DNA of 6,961 bases from Acholeplasmataceae bacterium (GTDB lineage: Bacteria > Bacillota > Negativicutes > Acidaminococcales > Acidaminococcaceae), in contig JAAYAE010000377.1 in assembly GCA_012719555.1 (NCBI GenBank), positions 1 to 6,961 of the forward strand. Direction: 5' to 3'. Position 1 is the stretch's first letter, and every line of letters begins with the position of its first letter. Of this stretch, positions 5,539-6,961 are shown piece after piece. Made by a program: the position numbers and the translations under genes. The notes beneath the pieces are model-generated. The model had not been told where the DNA came from. It did not search any database and saw nothing but the letters and a program-made list of their open reading frames with translations.

Positions 5539-6903
5539 TTATTTTTTAATTACATAGAAGGGGTTACAACCGCCTTCACCTTTGCCACCAATGAATTGTT
5601 TGCCCATACGTATATACTGAACTAAAGGTATGTGTGCAGGGCATTCAAAGGCACATGACCCGCATTCTATGCAGGCGTGAATGGAAGAAGATGCTGCGCT
5701 GTCCCAGTTTCTTTGCTTTACGGCTTGAACAATTACGGTAGGTTCTAAAAACATGGGGCAGGCATCTACACAATGTCCACAACGTACACAAGTTTGTTCT
5801 TGAGGAACATGCGCAAATGGTGAGTCATAGTTAAATAGGAGCAGGCTGCCTGATCCTTTAATAATAGGAAAGTCAAGAGAATTAACAGCAAAACCCATCA
5901 TAGGACCGCCGGAAATAATCCGTGCCAGGTCACCTTTGTAGCCTTGAGCAGCTTTTTCTACTAGATCGCTATAAAGGGTACCCAGGCGCACTAGGTAGTT
6001 ACCGGGATTATTTACAGCATTGCCGCTAACAGTAACAACTCTTTCTATAAGTGGCATATTATCTTTAATAGCTCGAGCAGCAGCAACAGCGGTTGCTACA
6101 TTATCTACTACGACGCCAACTGCAGCAGGAAGACCACGGTCAGGAACAGTTCTGCCTGTAGAAGCGTAAACCAACTGTTTTTCTGAACCTTGAGGGTATT
6201 TTTCCACGCAGGTTAAAACTTCAATTCCCGGTTCGTTTTCTACGAGCTTGCTCATTAGGGCAATGGCATCAGGTTTATTGTCTTCAATGGCAATAATGCC
6301 CTTTTTTGCTCCTGAGGCCAACATAAAGTATTTGAGGCCTTGAATAATTTCAGAAGGATATTCAAGCAATACGCGATGATCGGAAGTTACATAAGGTTCG
6401 CATTCTATGCCATTTAATATAATAGTGTCAATAGCTGGGCAATCTTTAGGTGGAGCATATTTAACATGAGTGGGAAAAGTAGCTCCCCCCATGCCTACGA
6501 TGCCTTTTTCTTGGAGCTGTTTCCGAATTAAGTCGGGAGTGATTTCACTTTCGTTGCGTGGTACGATTTCTTCCGATAGTGTGTCAAGACCATCATTCTT
6601 GATAACGATACAATTAGAAGTCATGCCATTTGGTAAATAGCGTTTTTGAAAACCAGTGACCAAACCGCTGACGCTGGCATGAATGTTACTGCTTACAAAA
6701 CCACCGGCAGTAGCGATTACCTGTCCCATTTTAACTTTGTCACCAAGCTTTACTATGGGTTGCGCCGGAGCACCAATGTGCATAGAAAGTGGAAGATAAA
6801 CAAAATCGGGAGCTGCACATTTAGTTATTTTCAGTCCATCTGTTAAAGACTTGTTTGGAGGAATGTGAATACCGTCAAGAAAAGTTGCTTTTTGGGAAGA
6901 CAT
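5539..6903 (-). CDS. rnfC: Rnf complex subunit RnfC, NADH/FMN and iron-sulfur subunit
   Basis: RnfC is the peripheral cytoplasmic subunit that reduces NAD+ (or oxidises NADH in reverse). The protein has 454 residues from ATG 6903. An N-terminal barrel-sandwich region precedes the nucleotide/flavin fold: GIVGMGGATFPTHVK (134-148), the glycine-rich loop shared with complex I NuoF, and NGIECEPYVTSDHR (164-177). The SLBB-like middle is followed by ISGGPMMGF (330-338) and two ferredoxin motifs, C372/C375/C378/C382 and C411/C414/C417/C421. All ligands are present. The C-terminus is short, without the long Ala/Lys-rich tail of gammaproteobacterial RnfC. The open frame extends to GTG 6912, but that GTG is part of the Shine-Dalgarno AGAGGTG, which lies 6 nt before ATG 6903; the ATG is therefore preferred. 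First gene of the operon within view. Confidence 0.97.
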   Translation of the reverse strand: MSSQKATFLDGIHIPPNKSLTDGLKITKCAAPDFVYLPLSMHIGAPAQPIVKLGDKVKMGQVIATAGGFVSSNIHASVSGLVTGFQKRYLPNGMTSNCIVIKNDGLDTLSEEIVPRNESEITPDLIRKQLQEKGIVGMGGATFPTHVKYAPPKDCPAIDTIILNGIECEPYVTSDHRVLLEYPSEIIQGLKYFMLASGAKKGIIAIEDNKPDAIALMSKLVENEPGIEVLTCVEKYPQGSEKQLVYASTGRTVPDRGLPAAVGVVVDNVATAVAAARAIKDNMPLIERVVTVSGNAVNNPGNYLVRLGTLYSDLVEKAAQGYKGDLARIISGGPMMGFAVNSLDFPIIKGSGSLLLFNYDSPFAHVPQEQTCVRCGHCVDACPMFLEPTVIVQAVKQRNWDSAASSSIHACIECGSCAFECPAHIPLVQYIRMGKQFIGGKGEGGCNPFYVIKK

Positions 6904-6909
6904 TAAATT

Positions 6910-6916
6910 CACCTCT
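6910..6916 (-). promoter_or_regulatory. Shine-Dalgarno site that decides the rnfC start
   Basis: AGAGGTG on the minus strand, 6 nt before ATG 6903. The upstream in-frame GTG (6912-6910) is itself the last three bases of this site and cannot be a well-placed start. Confidence 0.75.
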
Positions 6917-6926
6917 ATTTTGTTGG

Positions 6927-6953
6927 AAATTGTGTCAACTTTTAGTACAATTT
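6927..6953. promoter_or_regulatory. Candidate operator: 27-bp imperfect palindrome upstream of rnfC
   Basis: AAATTGT (6927-6933) and ACAATTT (6947-6953) are perfect inverted arms around a 13-nt centre, with two more symmetric pairs inside (9 of 13 positions). It begins directly after a TATAAT box and would cover the transcription start and early leader, where a repressor would act. The TTGT...ACAA edges recall Rex (NADH/NAD+ sensor) sites, but the 21-bp span from TTGT to ACAA is longer than the usual 18-20 bp, so the regulator is not identified. Confidence 0.4.
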
Positions 6954-6959
6954 ATTATA
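6954..6959 (-). promoter_or_regulatory. Candidate -10 box of the rnf operon promoter
   Basis: A perfect TATAAT on the minus strand, 50 nt before the rnfC ATG, in an AT-rich stretch. The matching -35 would lie beyond the right edge, so the promoter is incomplete here. Transcription would start near 6947, giving a leader of about 45 nt. Confidence 0.45.
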
Positions 6960-6961
6960 TA

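Noticed and set aside
2735..6903. Reading the operon as Na+-NQR rather than Rnf
   Set aside because: rnfB with multiple ferredoxin motifs and rnfC with NADH/FMN and Fe-S motifs are present, and no nqrA or nqrF is seen.
6933..6938. Perfect TTGACA on the minus strand as a -35 box for rnfC
   Set aside because: A -10 box 16-18 nt downstream would fall on the Shine-Dalgarno AGAGGTG, with no TATAAT-like sequence there; the TATAAT at 6954-6959 is the better promoter element.

Overview
The window is the distal-to-proximal read-out of one minus-strand operon for an Rnf complex (ferredoxin:NAD+ oxidoreductase coupled to ion transport), followed by its flavin-attachment enzyme and two small membrane-associated genes. 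Reading in the direction of transcription (from high to low coordinates): a candidate promoter at the right edge, then rnfC, rnfD, rnfG, rnfE, rnfA, rnfB, apbE, a NusG-domain-II membrane protein, and the first 146 codons of a Gx-transporter/HepT-like membrane protein that runs off the left edge. Every gene is on the minus strand, gaps are 27 bp or less, and several neighbours overlap (rnfD/rnfG and rnfB/apbE by ATGA, rnfE/rnfA by 8 bp, the NusG-II gene and the Gx gene by 17 bp). No plus-strand gene is credible.

The gene order C-D-G-E-A-B, moderate to low G+C, strong Shine-Dalgarno sites and the NusG-II and Gx-transporter neighbours point to an anaerobic member of the Bacillota (Clostridia or Negativicutes). 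I cannot fix the genus from sequence alone.

Functionally, RnfB (four ferredoxin-like Cys motifs plus an N-terminal Fe-S domain) takes electrons from reduced ferredoxin. RnfA and RnfE, with one conserved intramembrane Cys pair between the two halves of each protein, carry them across the membrane. RnfG and RnfD hold covalent FMN, and RnfC passes electrons to NAD+ through its Fe-S and FMN/NADH sites. ApbE, an exported lipoprotein, attaches FMN to RnfG and RnfD. The last two genes resemble the pair found with ApbE in flavin-based extracellular electron transfer loci, so the operon may join Rnf to a further extracytosolic flavin or quinone function.

Three starts are placed downstream of the longest open frame (rnfC, apbE, NusG-II gene), because Shine-Dalgarno spacing or the ATGA junction favours an inner ATG. 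The most unusual signal is a textbook intrinsic-terminator structure on the coding strand inside the signal-peptide codons of apbE. It could separate expression of the six rnf genes from the three downstream genes.
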